This document shows positions 34,240 through 47,479 of a DNA stretch of 64,000 nt, one piece after another. Numbering within the stretch: the first letter of the stretch is position 1; every line of letters begins with the position of its first letter. The position numbers and the translations under genes were made by a program. The stretch lies in the NCBI GenBank assembly GCA_026413225.1, contig CM048575.1:1764001-1828000 (forward strand). The letters run 5' to 3'. Below the pieces are notes generated by a model that searched no databases, was not told the DNA's origin, and saw only the letters and a program-made list of their open reading frames with translations. This stretch comes from Otis tarda. Lineage: Eukaryota; Chordata; Aves; Otidiformes; Otididae.

Positions 34240-37200
34240 TAACTGTCGGTGAATGGGGCCAGTTTGCTGTGCTGCAAATGAAACCCCAAGCTAAGAGGAA
34301 GAACCTTTACATTTAGTCAGAACCCTAAATAAAGATAGTAAAAGAGGGCAGAATTTTAAATAAAGAAGTGGACCCCCAAAACATCCATAAGATCCATGCA
34401 GGATTTCAACATTATTGACAAAAATAATTGTGGGTAAGGAGAAAGTGTGTAAATTTTGTCAAAAGAGAGACAGTCCTTTGGGCAGACATGCAGGCCTATC
34501 CTCGACTAGATCTTCATGTAATGGCAATCCAAATTAGGATAACCCCTGTCATCTTATCCTGCTGCTCCTAAGCACAGAGACAACGCCTTGCTTACAAGCA
34601 GGCATCCTTGTACCAAGATATTCTAGCATCCAGAAGAGTTCAGGGAGTATTTTCCTCTTCTCCTAGTGATAAAATACTTACCCATGTGTTGCAACAATAT
34701 TCCCAAAAAGTAGCAGGAGAACTTAAAAGCTCTTAATAAAACCATTAGCTGTGTGCTATAGACTGCAGTGAGTCTTTGGGGGGCAGATACAGATCTCAAT
34801 TATAAGCTGGAATAATTTCCTGGCACTCAGCGGGCTTGCACTGATCTGTAACTAATACAAGCCAGAACTTCATCATAAAGCATCGTGGCCACGTTAACTT
34901 TCAGAATTTACACCAGTCAAGGGGTTGACTGTCAGCGTTTTAGAGACTGGCCAAGAGAGAAAGAAATGCAATTGAGTGGGTGCTCTGCTTTTGAAACCAA
35001 TTTCTAACTAAACAAAATTTTCCCCTTCATTTTAATACACGATCGTCTCTTGTGCCTATCTCTGATTGAATGAAATATTGCTGTGCTGTGTCATATCATC
35101 GCCCAGCCCCCCGGGCCGTGTAGAGTGTACGTTACTGCATTTGCCACGATATGAGTACAACCTGCCTCACCGCGCAGCCTGGAGAGTGAACCCCAGAAGA
35201 TGGGATGATGACTGGGAGAGGACTACTCTTTAAAGCTCATCTTTTAATAAGACATGGGAATTTTTAATTCAGCCCTGGGAAAGCAGTAAGTTAAGTGAGA
35301 TTCATGGTGTTGCAGCTGTTCGGCACTGCGAAGGAGAGCACTGAAGGTGCCTGCCTCGACGCTGGGAAAGGGAGACTGTTGCGTGTGGTAAATCACATTC
35401 CTCTGCGGCTGACAGAGATGCAGTGACAGTAGATTCAGGGACATTAAGCATCATTTACGCTGGTAGTTTCTAACCCACTCCATACGCAGAAGCAGAGTGG
35501 AGTGCTCAGGGACACCCTGTCATGCACAGTGCCCCTGGGACTGGCTTGCAACTGGGAATGCAGTGGGGAGCATGCTGGATGGTACCTGTGTGGGGAGGGT
35601 GGAAGCAGTGGGTGCAATATTCTGTGGGAAACATAATGATGAAAAAGCTGAAAGCTGGGTTCTAGAAAGGATCTGAAGGTGACTTTTCAAGCCATGGAAG
35701 CCTCTAATTATGAACACCACTGAAAATTTGCTTTCCAAAACTGTGATGCTAAGAGATCCCTTCCCTCAAAGCCTAATCCTGTATTCCTTGTGCCAAATCT
35801 AAGTTAAAACTTTAGCCCAGCCTAAATGAAGCAACTTATTTTCTGATGAAGTTCAATCTGAGTCAGGATTTTTGATCCAAAACCAAAGATTTTTGAGTAA
35901 ATACACTTAAGGTCAGTTTTGAGATTAAAAATATGACTACAAAGGGAAAAGGAATTTCAAACTGCAGAAAGAAAATGTTCTATTAAAATAAAAGCAGCTT
36001 TAAAAGGGATATGTCAATATTTTCAGAATTTTCTTCTAAGATAAAATACTGATGATATCAACACAATTCTACATAATCGTTTATCCTGATGGGACTGCGT
36101 ATCTGGCCAGAGCGTGCCTGTGTGAAGTTTTGTCAGCTGTCTCTGCATAGCAGCCATTGTATCCTCATTGAGCTCCTGGAAAATCCAGCCGTTCCTTTTG
36201 ACGCAAAAATGACAATGGTGGTGGTCCGAAGTGCTGCTGCTTAAAGAAAAAGGATGTTCCTGCTACCTGGGCCTGGCAGGTGTATTCATCATATCTCCAT
36301 GGGCTCCTGTGGGTTTGTTCAGGGGCCGTACTAACAGAAAACCTGATACAGGAAAGTCTTTGTACACGATTGCCCCGCTCAAAATATGCTCTCCTTTGCC
36401 TTGTTTACAGTGCCTCTGGGTTGTGTGGTTCCTTTTAATGTGAAACACCTTTAACGCATTACGGTGTTGACATGCAAGTCTTGACAGTTTATGAGGCGGA
36501 AAATAGTCACTGTCACCAAAAAGTGAATAATAACAAAGATGAAAAATTAGCCGTGAAGAGCAAGGCCTATACGTTACTGTGTTAATTATAAAAATTGGCA
36601 CATTCATACATCAGAATTAATTTCTAATAGAAAATGGGTGATCCTCTGTTGCATTTATCACTGTGATGATGGATCTGCAAGTGGGGAAATCATCATGTAC
36701 TGCTTTTTTAAAACAGATCAGTAAATAAATAGGTAAGTAGGAATCCTTGGCCATGATCCGATCGTCACTTTGGTCTGTGTCTGGAGCTAGAAACACCTGC
36801 AGTAGGGAACCACCTGCAAAAAAAACCATTTTAAATCATTCTTTTTTCTATATTACTTGTATTTCAAAGCACAGAAGTGTGCGCATCTGAAAATCCTTAC
36901 TCTGAACAGGTTGGCAGGCTGTAGATGTGGAAATGAGTGTGAGTTTCAGCTCTGCTCTTTCCATTTTCTGGACAGGTTAAAAATAATTATTTATTAATTT
37001 GAACCAACTTTGACAAATGTTTTCAAGCAAAAGGGAAAGATAGAGAGACAAAAAGATAAAATAATACATAAAAATTGTAAAAGTAAATTTCTACACTGGC
37101 AAAATGAATACTTTGCGTTGGCATGCTGATATGATGTTTTACTTTGAACTAAATTTAACCTCTAAAAATGTTTAGAGGGATACAGAAACCCCAACCTGAA

Positions 37201-38911
37201 CTGATTCATTTCAGTTTAAACCCGATGTACCCTCTGATCTACCAGGTTGTTCTTGATGCTTTTCTCATTCCATCTAGAAGGTAAGCAACAAAATTGAAGT
37301 TTCAAATGTGCTTAACGTGAGTGAGGGCTTCCTTGAGACTCGCCAGAGAACCAAACGCTCAGTTCTTCTCACCGTTCTGCTAGGTGAGGCTGGGATTCAC
37401 TGCACCTAAATGGAGCCCGTTAAAAGTCGGTCACTTCATTTAAATTACTTTAGCTATGCCAACAGTGGATAGAAAGAAGGTGGCATTTCTAAAGAGTGAC
37501 TGATCTGTCTTCAGACTGTGTGGAAGGGGGAATCGCCCATGTAAGTGCTCGTTCCTCTCCATGGACTACTAGGAGCATTGCAATGACTGGCCAAGCACAG
37601 ATTGCCAGCTGGCTGTACCACGGAGAGAGCAACTTACAGGTCCTACCTCTCCTCCTAGCTGACATCATAAGCAAGAATTTAATAATTCATTTATTTCAGA
37701 GGTTTCTTAGGACAGGAACAGGGGACAGCTAAAGGTCGGGACTTGTCTTCCACAGGGACCTTGTGCCTGCGTGGAATTACCAGGCTTATGTGTGCTAGGG
37801 GTAAAGGGCTGAGAGTAGGTCTCAGTTATCTCGACTCAATCTCCTGGATCAGAAGAATGCTACAATAATAAAAATAATAAAAATCCTCTTAACCCTGGAT
37901 TTGACATCATTAGTGATTTTCTAGTGAGTGATGAAAGGTAAACAAAAGAAGAGAGAGAAAGGGCATTAATGTGAACTGGTGCAGGTTTCCCTTTAGCTAT
38001 AGGTAATCAGACAGACAACCCCCTACAGGTAATTAGTGGAGCCACCTGGAAAGGTCTCCTTGAAAAAACATTCTGACTAAAACTCAAGGTTCTTACTCTT
38101 TTTTGTTTGACAAAAAAAAAAAAGCTGTAGTTTCGATCAGTCTTTGCCAACATCAGCACAACTGCAGATCTCCAGAGAAGGCCAAAAAGCAAAAGAGATT
38201 TCATTTGGAACAACAGTGGTATGTGACTTAACAGTTTTGTAAAACCTGCCTGATTCCCAGCATAGACAAGGTTGAAGAGGTGAAAGTATGCTGGGAGGGG
38301 AGGGAGCACTGTCTGTAACAAGGGACTGCGAGGACCCCCAAATGAAAGCAATTCTTGGTTGTGTGTGGCAAAGATTCATGCCTCAGCCCCACCAAAGGAT
38401 GACGATACATTTGCTGTCAGACAAATGCTCTTTCATCTCTGTGTGTGATTTAAATTAATCGCTTTCTCACACATCCTGAGGCAAACCTGTTCCCAGAATA
38501 GGAATGGAGCCTTAAATCAGGGACTACCTGCAGTAACTGACACCCTTCACCCAAACAAGGATTCAGGACCTACAAGCAAGCAGTGGGGAAAAAAGAAGGG
38601 AGAGTTAAAGGTGAGAACGGCTGGTAGAGGTCACCAGGCTGTATTAACCACTTCCATCTGACAGTAAAACTCAAGTTATCATCATGATTTTCAGATTAGA
38701 GCCTGTGGGATGAGAAACATCTAATTGTCATTTGATGTAATTCTTGCATTCCCTGAACTTGCACTCATTGTAGACAGTATGGGAAGACTGCTTTAAAGCA
38801 ACTGCCTTCATTCTTGCCCCTGGAAACAGAAACATGATGGCAGACACCAACGGAAATTCATTAAAACCATGAAGTTGTATCTAACCCTGCGGTTTGGCCT
38901 ACTCAGAGCCA
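34240..38911. other. Unique AT-rich noncoding DNA
   Basis: No exon or repeat is recognised apart from an AAT-type microsatellite at 37864-37885. ORFs up to 114 codons lack domains. Confidence 0.5.
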
Positions 38912-38968
38912 AAGGTTGAACTAGACATCTCCAGTGGTTCCTTTCAACATAAATAATTCAATGATTCA
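38912..38968 (+). mobile_element. Degenerate CR1 3' terminus
   Basis: aaaggttgaactagacatct, ccagtggttcctttcaacat and aaataattcaatgattcaaa match base by base, with scattered changes, the CR1 end gggttggactagatgatct / cgaaggtcccttccaacct / aattctatgattctat. Only about 55 bp survive. It is on the plus strand. Confidence 0.75.
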
Positions 38969-41900
38969 AACCAAATTTTTTTGCAGCATTTTACTTAAAT
39001 GCAGTGGGAATCAAATTGGGCCCATCCATGGACCCAAAGCTTTCGTCATTAAAGCAGGTGATCACCTCATATTCAGCAGCCCTTCTCTTTTATCCTGTAT
39101 TTTTTTAAATTCTACTTTGATGCTGATGCTTAAATGAGATCAAAGGGGAGTGAGAAACTGCTGTCTTCTCAGAGCTACACTATTTCCACTGCTTGCTGGC
39201 CCAGGCTGACCTGTGGGTAGAGCACGGACTGGAGACGTATTTAATCAGGAAGCTGTTTGGTTAAAAACTGCAGTATGATGCCTACCTGAGTATGAGACAA
39301 GCTAGAACCTCATTCAGCAGTTCTTAGATTTAATATGTTTTAGAACTGCACAGAGAAGGATTATATGCCTTTGAGGGGAACTTTTGGTATTTCAAAAAAT
39401 CTAATGCATTAGGATGAAAAAAAAATGAGGGTTTAATGCTTCCTGTGTGAGGAAAATCAGCCCTGCCCTAGCTGGAAAGCTTCGGCTGAAAGGCCCAGCA
39501 TTACTGACATCAGCAGAGGGACCGCTCACGGGCAGCAGGGTCCAAGCAGCCTGTCACTGGGGAGCCGTGTGATGGTTGTGGAAGGCACTGGGCCAGCTGA
39601 GCAGGCCTTCTATCTTGCAACAAATTGTCAGGCCCTTGCAGACATTTACCAAGGTGTTATTTTGCACTGGGTCCAGTACTGAAGCCCGGACTCAGTTCTA
39701 ATCACGCAGCAGCAGTAAGAAAGCGATTATTCAGCACGTTGTCCAAATCTCTTCCTGGATCAGACTTTGAGGTGAAGGCGAGGAGGAGGTTGGTTCTCTG
39801 TGCGTGATAGTAATTGTGGTTATTGACATGGCCGATCACGCTGCAGCCAGTGAAGCTGAAAAAATCTGCCTTTGTACTGCTCTTCCAGCAAGGCCCTTGA
39901 TAGCGTAAATACCGAGGTGAGAGCTATCTCATCAATCTGATACGCTGCATGTGTGATCCATCTCCCCTATACAGAGTCTCTGATCCTTGACCCTGATTTC
40001 CTTTCATCTCTGCCTGCGCTTGCACGATAGCAGCTGTCTCTTTTCAACATTGGGCTGTTACACTCCCCATAAAAGCTTTGCTTGCTAACATCTTCAGATG
40101 CTGAAAGGAGACTGGGAGAAACACTGATGACTTGCAAATACTCTGTATTCTGCGAGAGCAAGACAGCCCGTTTCTTTCCCCAGGCTGCAGGAGGAGTGCA
40201 GTTCTGGAAACATCACGTCAGAGCAGGAGGCTCTCATGGTATGAGAAGTCTGAACTTTCACAAAAAAAAAAAAACAAACCAAAAAAACTCTCATCATTAC
40301 ACGCTTCAGCAGATCTGGGAACAAGTGAAAACTCTGCATGAATATTCTGGCAAGTACCAGGAGGGCAAGATTGATGCTGCCTTCACCCTCCCTGGCTTCT
40401 CATCACCCGTGTAATTAACACTCACAACCCCATGATAGATGGAAAATTCAGTGCAAATTTTGAATACTAAACAGGGATGGTAGGTAGGTGGCCCCTCCTC
40501 CCCTAAATTGGCCTACTTAAAGGTATTCTCGGATTACCTGGGGAAATAGGAGCTTCTGGAGTCAGAGATGGGATAATGAGGTATGTATCAACAGGCTTTA
40601 TCGGTCCGTACTGCCTGAGTAACCACAAAGCTCTGGTAAAAGCTTCAGATCCCCTCTCCCAGCATGCAGTGGAATCAAGATAAAACTCCAAAGGGATTGT
40701 CTGCAGACAGCACCTTTGTTTGTTTAAATCTGCAACCTACTCTTGCAAGAGTATTTCAAATGAAAGCAGAGATGTCCAAACCCTCCTATGAGCTATGCAT
40801 CAGGAATGGGGCAAGAGGTGCAGGACTGGCTGTCAGCTTTTGTGCAAAGTCCTTGTGGTTAGTGCAGGAAGGGAAATTTCAAGAAGAAGATTTACCAGGT
40901 GGAATGGGCTCAGCAAGTGTGCAAGGCCCCAGATGGCAGCGCAGAGCTGCTGTGCAGGCAATGGATCCAAGCCAGCAAACAGGGCCTCAGGGTGACACCA
41001 CTGGCAGGCAACTTTGGTCAGATTTCACTGTTTTTTTTTTTCCAGCTGTTTGGGTTTGTTTGTTTTTTTTTTCTGCAAACATTTCAGACCAATGCTAAGA
41101 TCCAAACAGATTCTGAAGTGTAGAAAGCTAGAGGTGAGCTGATCTTAGACTCCTTCGAAGTGGTCTGTAGGAAGGAAGAACAAACCCCAGTGTTTGGAAA
41201 CTACAGCAAGAGAGATGAGAAAGAAGCCACAACACATTAGCAATGTGCATGATCAGCCACTAAAGCAAACAGTGGAAGATTTTCCATCTTTGGCGATCTC
41301 AAATGAAAATGTGGCAATTACGTGAAAGATGCTAGTGAAGCATCTGTCAAGTGCCCATCCTTTGGCCCAAAACAGAGCTATGCAAGACACCAGACTTACC
41401 TCAAAGCCTGTGTTACAATCACTACTTGATTTCAGTCTGTCTGGGAACTTACACGCTGTGCAAGCAAGAATTGCTGAGCAATTTTGAAGACACGAGAACG
41501 TATGAATAGGGAATCAACTCACAGTTCTCCAGGCCCAGTTCCTCCATAGGGGTTGTTCATGTAGGGCCCAGGCCTTTTCTACAGGCTGTGTCCTGGTGCC
41601 ATCACGCCTGGAAATAATGAAGTGTCAAGACTAAATCAAGCTGTTATTTCTCCTCCAAGACATATTTTTACCCTTGGATTTGAATTTTTGTGTAGCTGCG
41701 GCAAACCATATGAAGCCGCTAACAGATGTGAACTTATCGGGGTTCCAGCATCCTTCGATACAAATTACAAAATGCTCCATCTGTGCTAACTGGATTGAAA
41801 TGTCAGCCCCACGGTTGGGGTAAGCACAGCAGAATTTGTGTTTAACAATTTTGCAAGTATATTAGATTAGCAATTATCCAGTTCTGGTTTTAAATTCTAA

Positions 41901-42339
41901 TTTCACCTTTTTTCTTACTGCTGCAGGATGCAATATTCATGCACTGTTAAATCAAATTCTCCATTAACAGCACCAGAGATAAATATTGAATTAATGGAAT
42001 AATGCAGGTTAATAGTCGATTCATAGGATAAGGCTGGAGAATACTGTGTATGAATTATGCCAGCAGCTGAATCACTGACCCTCGCTGTGCTCTGACTGCA
42101 GGTACAATAAAAATAGCCCCAAAATGCTAAGCTATCTGAGATTTAAATATTTACTTGGAGTAAGTAACAGGTCATGGATGTGGACAGATGCTTAGATGAG
42201 GCAACAGCTCCAGTGCTGGCACAATCTGGGGAACGTCATGGAGAGAGCCACCAAGAACCCACAGCTCGCACCACAGTGGCTGGTGAGACCTGGTTGGGGC
42301 CAGGAGCAGCGGCAGAAGCCCCTCACACGTATAAAAGCC
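38969..42339. other. Unique noncoding DNA, possibly with conserved element
   Basis: No exon is recognised. Simple A/T runs lie at 40261-40274 and 41030-41071. The part 41640-42130 has the look of a conserved noncoding element and is listed separately. The 144-codon frame at 40664-41098 is terminated in poly-F translated from the T runs and has no domain. Confidence 0.5.
41640..42130. promoter_or_regulatory. Candidate conserved noncoding element
   Basis: AT-rich and free of recognisable repeats. It carries several homeodomain-type cores (e.g. gaattaatgg and ggttaatagt near 41990-42015) and octamer-like blocks (gatgcaatattcatgc near 41928), and it lacks coding structure. This is a judgement on texture only; I cannot align it to other genomes. 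Confidence 0.2.
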
Positions 42340-42528
42340 CTTAGGAAGTGCCAGGGACCAGGGCGTGGTGCGGCAGCAAGGGCACAGCATGGCAGTTTGT
42401 GTGGCAGCTCATGTGGAAGGGTGCGCAGGAAGAGCGCCTCTTTGAAGGAGCGGCATTCCGCTGGCCAAGTCGGAGACTTGAAGTACGCATAGTCCTGCAA
42501 CTGGGCACTGTTCTGTGACCGTGGGCAC

Positions 42529-42900
42529 ATGTCAAAGGCACTCATCCTACCTGACCCTCAAGACAGAATTGTGGGCACTCGTCTGAGAGTAAAGGCTGCA
42601 GCTCTGGCTGGAGGTTCTGCACCATCTACCCCAGTGGTGGCCGATGCCTCCATGCAGACGAAGCTGCTGAAAGGAGAGGCTGCAGTGTGGACCTTAGACG
42701 TCAGGAGGTGCCTGGACCTTTCTCCTGGGGCAGGCACAGGCAGCAGCCCTCCCTGCAAAAGGTATGCCCAGGTGGAGGAGCTCCTGTGGCAGGTGGCTGA
42801 GCTGTAAGAGGTGGTGAGGAGGAGGCTATGAAGGAGTTAGATAGTTGGTTCCAAGTGCAGTTTGCACTGGAACCACAGCTTCTGGTCAAACAGCCCAAGG
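42529..42900 (+). pseudogene. CR1 ORF1 remnant
   Basis: The frame from the ATG at 42529 reads to a stop at 42805-42807. Near the end it has CKRYAQVEELLWQVAEL, which resembles the coiled-coil start QVEDLLxxVAELxEEVxRLR of CR1 ORF1 proteins (recalled). After the stop the same frame reads EVVRRRL, then another stop, then [20 protein letters not shown] in a shifted frame. The first 60 codons are not recognisable with confidence. ORF1 in CR1 is a nucleic-acid-binding chaperone-like protein. This piece is broken by stops and by the deletion junction. Confidence 0.5.
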
Positions 42901-42903
42901 GTG

Positions 42904-45066
42904 GTGGGGAATGTGGAGCTTAAGGGCAGCCTTGGCTGCAGTGACCGTGAAATGGTGGAGTTTGAGATCCTCAGGGCAGGGAGGGGGGCACACAGCAAGC
43001 TCTCTGCCCTGGACTTCAGGAGAGCAGACTTTGGCCTCTTGAGGGATCTGCTTGGCAGAGTACCATGGGATAAAGCCCTAGAGGGAAGAGGGGCCCGAGA
43101 AAGCTGGTTAATGTTCAAGGATCACCTCCTCCAAGCTCAGGAGCAATGCATCCCAACAAGAAGGAAGTCAGGCAAAAACGCCAGAAGGCCTGCATGGATG
43201 AACAAGGAGTTCCTGGACCAACTCAAACACAAAAAGGAAGCCTACGGAGGGTGGAAGCAAGGACAGGTAGCGTGGGAGGAATACAGAGAAATTGTCCAAG
43301 CAGCCAGGGATGAGGTTAGGAAAGCCAAAGCCCTCATAGCATTAAATCTGACCAGGGATGTCAAGGGCAACAAAAAAGCTTCTATAGGTATGTTGGGGGT
43401 AAAAGGAAGACTACAGAGACTGTAAGCCGTCCCTGGAAGGAAACGTGAGACCTGGTAACCTGGCATATGGAGAAGGCTGAGGTACTCAGTGACTTTTTTG
43501 CCTCAGCCTTCACCAGCAAGTGGTCTAGCCATGCCATCCAAGTCACAGAAGGCAAAAGCAGGGACTGGGAGAATGAAGAACCACTCACTCTAGAAGACCA
43601 GATTTGAGAACATCTAAGGAACTTGAAGTTGCACAAGTCCATGGCACCATGATGCACATACATGCATGGGTCCTGAGGGAACTTGCAAATGAAGTTGCTA
43701 AGGGACTATCCATCATATTTGAGAAGTTGTGGCAGTCTGGTGAGGTTCCCATTGACTGAAAAAGGGGAAACATAGCCCCCATTTTTAAAAAGGGAAAAAA
43801 AAAGACCCAGGGAACTACAGGCCAGTAAGTCTTACAGCTATGCCTGGCAAGGTCATGGAGCAGATCCTTCTGGAAACCATACTAAGGCACATAGAAAATA
43901 AGGAGGTGACTGGTGACAGCCAACATGGCTTCACGAAGGGCAGATCATGCCTGACCAATTAGGTGGCCTTCTATGATGGCATTAGAGCACTGGTAGATAA
44001 GGAAAGAGCAACTGACATAATCTATCTGGTCTTGTGCGAAGCATTTGACACTGTCCCGCATGACATCCTTGTCTCTAAACTTGAGACAGATGGATCACTT
44101 GGTGGATAAGGAATTGGCTGGATGGCCGCACCCAAAGAGTGGTGGTCAACGCTCAATGTCCAAGCGGAGATGACGAGTGGCGTTCCTCAGGGGTCGGTAT
44201 GGGGACCAGCGCGGTTTAACATCTTTGTCGGTGACATGGACAGTGGGATAGAGTGCACCCTCAGCAAGTTCACTGACGAGACCAAGCTGTGTGGTGTGGT
44301 CGACGTGCTGGAGTGGAGGGATGCCATCCAGAGGGACCTTGACAGGCTGGAGAGGTGGGCCCGTGCCAACCTCCTGAAGTTCAACCAGGCAATGGGCAAG
44401 GTCCTGCGTGTGGGTCATGGCAATCCCAGGCATAAATCCAGGCTGGGCGGAGAATGGATGGAGAGCAGCCCTGAGGAGAAGGACTTGGGAGTGCTGGTGG
44501 ATGAGAAGCTCAACATGAGCCGGCAATGTGCCCTTGCAGCCCAGAAAGCCAACCGCATCCTGGGCTGCATCAAAAGCAGCGTGGCCAGCAGGTCGAGGGA
44601 GGGGATTCTGCCCCTCTGCTCTGCCCTGGTGAGATCCCACCTGGAGTACTGTGTCCAGTTCTGGAGCCCCCAACATCAGAAGGATGTGGACCTGTTGGAC
44701 CAAGTCCAGAGGAGACCGTGAAGGTGATCAGTGGGCTGGAGCACCTCTGCTGTAAGGACAGGCTGAGAGACTTGGGGTTTTTCAGCCTGGACAAGGGGAG
44801 GCTCCGGGGAGACCTTAGAGCGACCTTCCGGTGCCTAAAGGGGGCCTGGGGAGGGACTTTTGACAAGGGCATGTAGTGATAGGGCAAGGAGTAGTGGTTT
44901 TAAAGTGGAAGAGGGTAGATTTAGATTAGACAGCAAGAAATTAAAGAAATTCTTCACTATGAGGGTGGTGAGGCACTGGCACAGGTTGCCCAGAGAAGTT
45001 GTGGATGTTCCATCCCTGGAAGTGTTCTAGGCCAGGCTAGATGGGGCTTTGAGTGATCTGATCTAG
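42904..45066 (+). pseudogene. CR1 ORF2 (end of EN to C-terminus), dead
   Basis: 42904-43380 is open and reads [19 protein letters not shown], then [46 protein letters not shown] and [35 protein letters not shown], the family's EN-RT linker. A frameshift follows at the A-run near 43372-43380. The RT region (43670-44280) has several stops, for example in the block SCLTN*VAFYD at 43951-43980. Catalytic residues are lost: motif A reads YLVLCEAFD (Asp to Val at 44029-44031), and motif C reads FTDE instead of FADD (44269-44280). From 44122 to 44702 the C-terminal third is open again; frames shift after QRRP. It ends at TAG 45064-45066. Confidence 0.93.
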
Positions 45067-47479
45067 TGGAAGATATCCCTGCCTATGGCAAGGGGATTAG
45101 AGCTCAATGATCTCAAAGGCCCCTTCCAACCCAATCCATTCTATCATTCTATGAAGCCGTAAGTATGGAATTTTTCAGCCTCTCCCTTCCTACTGAGAAG
45201 TAACAGAATCCACTGTTTGCTGCTGAATAAATGCTCGTTTTCCACCCCAGAAACCTCTGTCTCCTTCAGCCTCCTCCAGGGCCGAGGCACTCGGCTTGTA
45301 GTTCCTCACTAAGGCACCTCATTAAGGCTGCGTGAACCTCTGCAAAGCACGGCCAATCAAAAAAACCCAAACTTTTTAGCAAAAAAATAATAACCCACAA
45401 ATCCCCTTCAGAAATGGCCCAAAGCAGAGCCCTGCTAAAGCCTGGCCCAGGCCCGTGACTGCCCACTGGAGCAGAGCTCTCATTGATTTCCGTGCAGCGG
45501 CTCCCCATCTGTGCTAACGAGGGCCGGAGCAGAGGCTGATTTGCGGGCTCTGAGCGTGACTGACATGCCAGACTGATTTAATTTCCTCCTTCCACCAGTC
45601 AGACCTCCCCAGCCCATCGACTTTCTGGGGTTGAGCAGCTGACTAGACATAGCCCAGCTCTGATGTGCTGTCTTACTAACTGGGCAGCACTGACATGGTG
45701 CAAGGGACTGTCCCCGTCTGTGTGTGACAAAACCCAAGGGCAGGCCAACTCCACCACCAAATGAGTGGGAAGGGCAAGAAGCCTACCAGGGTGTGCTTTC
45801 AAACTGGCCCCATGGGCACTCTGTCCTTAATTTTCTTTTTGGACACATCTATCTAGTCAGTTACTATATTTTTGTGCTTGGTTTCATGAATATTTCAAGT
45901 AGGAAACTCATCCTGAATTTGTTTCTTTTTTGTCTTTTCTTCCAGGAAATGTATGTGTGCAAACTCCCTCTAATTGATGTAAATATGGAGGCGGAAGAGT
46001 TTCATTTCATTGTTGCAAATTAAAAGTTTCCTGACATTTCCAATTAGCTGGAGAGAAAAGCAATGCGGCTATAAATACATCACAAAGCCAGCAAGTCTGC
46101 TCTGGCGTAAGCAGCATGCTCCCATCGCGACACCGAACGGTGAGGCTGCGAGGCGTGCTTGTTGCAGAGGAGATTGATGGCATGGTGGCCCATTGCCCTG
46201 GAAAGGTGTTAGAGAATTTGTGGCAGGGGATGGCTGAAAATTTGAGCACAAGGGCAAGGAAACTGCCTTTAGGGCTAAACCAAACTCAGTGTTGCTCCTC
46301 TGGGCTGATCCAAGGCTTAAGCGGAGGAGAGGAGTGTGTTTAGTATGCCAGCACGGTGATGTTCGACAGGGTCCTGGCTTCGGCAAGACAAAGTTGATGA
46401 AATGCCCTTTCTTGTGACCTGCAAAGCTGCTGCTGCCAGGATCAAGCTCACTGTAAACATCTCTGCCTGAAACACGTGTGCGTGAGACAGGCAACTGCAC
46501 TGAAGGAATGGAGGCCAGGAGTTGGTGTCCTGAAAGGAGAGCAGGAAAAGGACAGCTGCCTTCCCAGAGGAGCCCCGCACCCCTGATGGATCCCTTCCGT
46601 GAGGTCCCGTGTGGTCTGGACTAGGGGAGCACAGAAAGATGGAAAAGTCTCCTTTGCCCTTTGGTCTCTCCACACAGGAACCCATGTGGTGGTGAGCCCA
46701 AAGGGTTGTTTAGTCTGTGCTCCACCGCAGAATAAGAAGGAGGTGCAGGAGTCATACAGACACCGCAGGGTGGTATGTGCTGCAGCTCTCCCTCTGCTCT
46801 CTTCCCTGGATGTTACAGGGGATCCACCCGCGTCGTCTGACTCTGGGCAGCACCGCTGTGGCTCAGAGGGGTCGGAGTAAAGTGAGACAACAAGCACAGG
46901 CCTTCAAGTGAGTGGCATGAATCTAATCCTGTATGATGGTTTTGGCTGCATTTAGGCTTTTTGAGGTGGTAATGTGAAACATCTTGTGCCTGGTTGCCCA
47001 GCTTGGAGGTCTCTCTGGCTTCCCCTGGGCGTTAGGATGCCTGGGAATGAGCACTGCAATGCTTGTCATCTCCCACCAGTGCTCCTTCAAATGCAATACT
47101 GTCACGCTGATGTTCAGAGGTAATGTCCACGCTGCCTCCCAGGTCATTTCACAGCGAAGGGCACCCTGGCTTTTGGTGGTGGGTGTCTAAAATTTCAGTG
47201 ACATCATTTCCCGTTTTACAAATCCATCAGGCTGCAGACAGAGTTGGGTACAGTGTGTTCAGACATCCAGCGCAAGGAAAACTAATAATAATAGTGGTGC
47301 TCTTTATTGGCTTCACACACCGTCGCTTGTACTTCTCCTCCCCACGGCCAGATAAAGTTTGGTGTTGTTGTTTAAGAAAAAGCACATTTTGGCACCATAG
47401 CTGGCAGAAATATTGAGAGCTTCATTTCTTCCCCTTCCCCCTCTCTTCCTCCTCTTGTAATCTTTGATGAAGAAAAAAG

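Larger units (their letters stand above)
42340..45153 (+). mobile_element. Long CR1 LINE with internal deletion
   Basis: The largest CR1 copy here. It begins with 5' UTR-like repeats (gcagtttgtgtggcagctcatgtgg; the left edge is uncertain, possibly as far left as 42190), followed by an ORF1-like piece. At about 42900 it then jumps to the very end of the endonuclease domain ([16 protein letters not shown]) and continues through the linker, RT and C-terminus to the 3' end attctatcattctatg (45138-45153). The missing part would be the rest of ORF1 and most of the endonuclease. The copy is clearly related to those at 13.2 and 54.5 kb and lies in the same orientation. Confidence 0.93.

Noticed and set aside
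44146..44703. 185-codon minus-strand frame
   Set aside because: Antisense shadow of CR1 ORF2, same wording as at 13.2 and 55.1 kb.
46448..46897. Open frame of 149 codons on the minus strand
   Set aside because: Three other frames of similar length overlap it on both strands; no domain or codon-usage signal.
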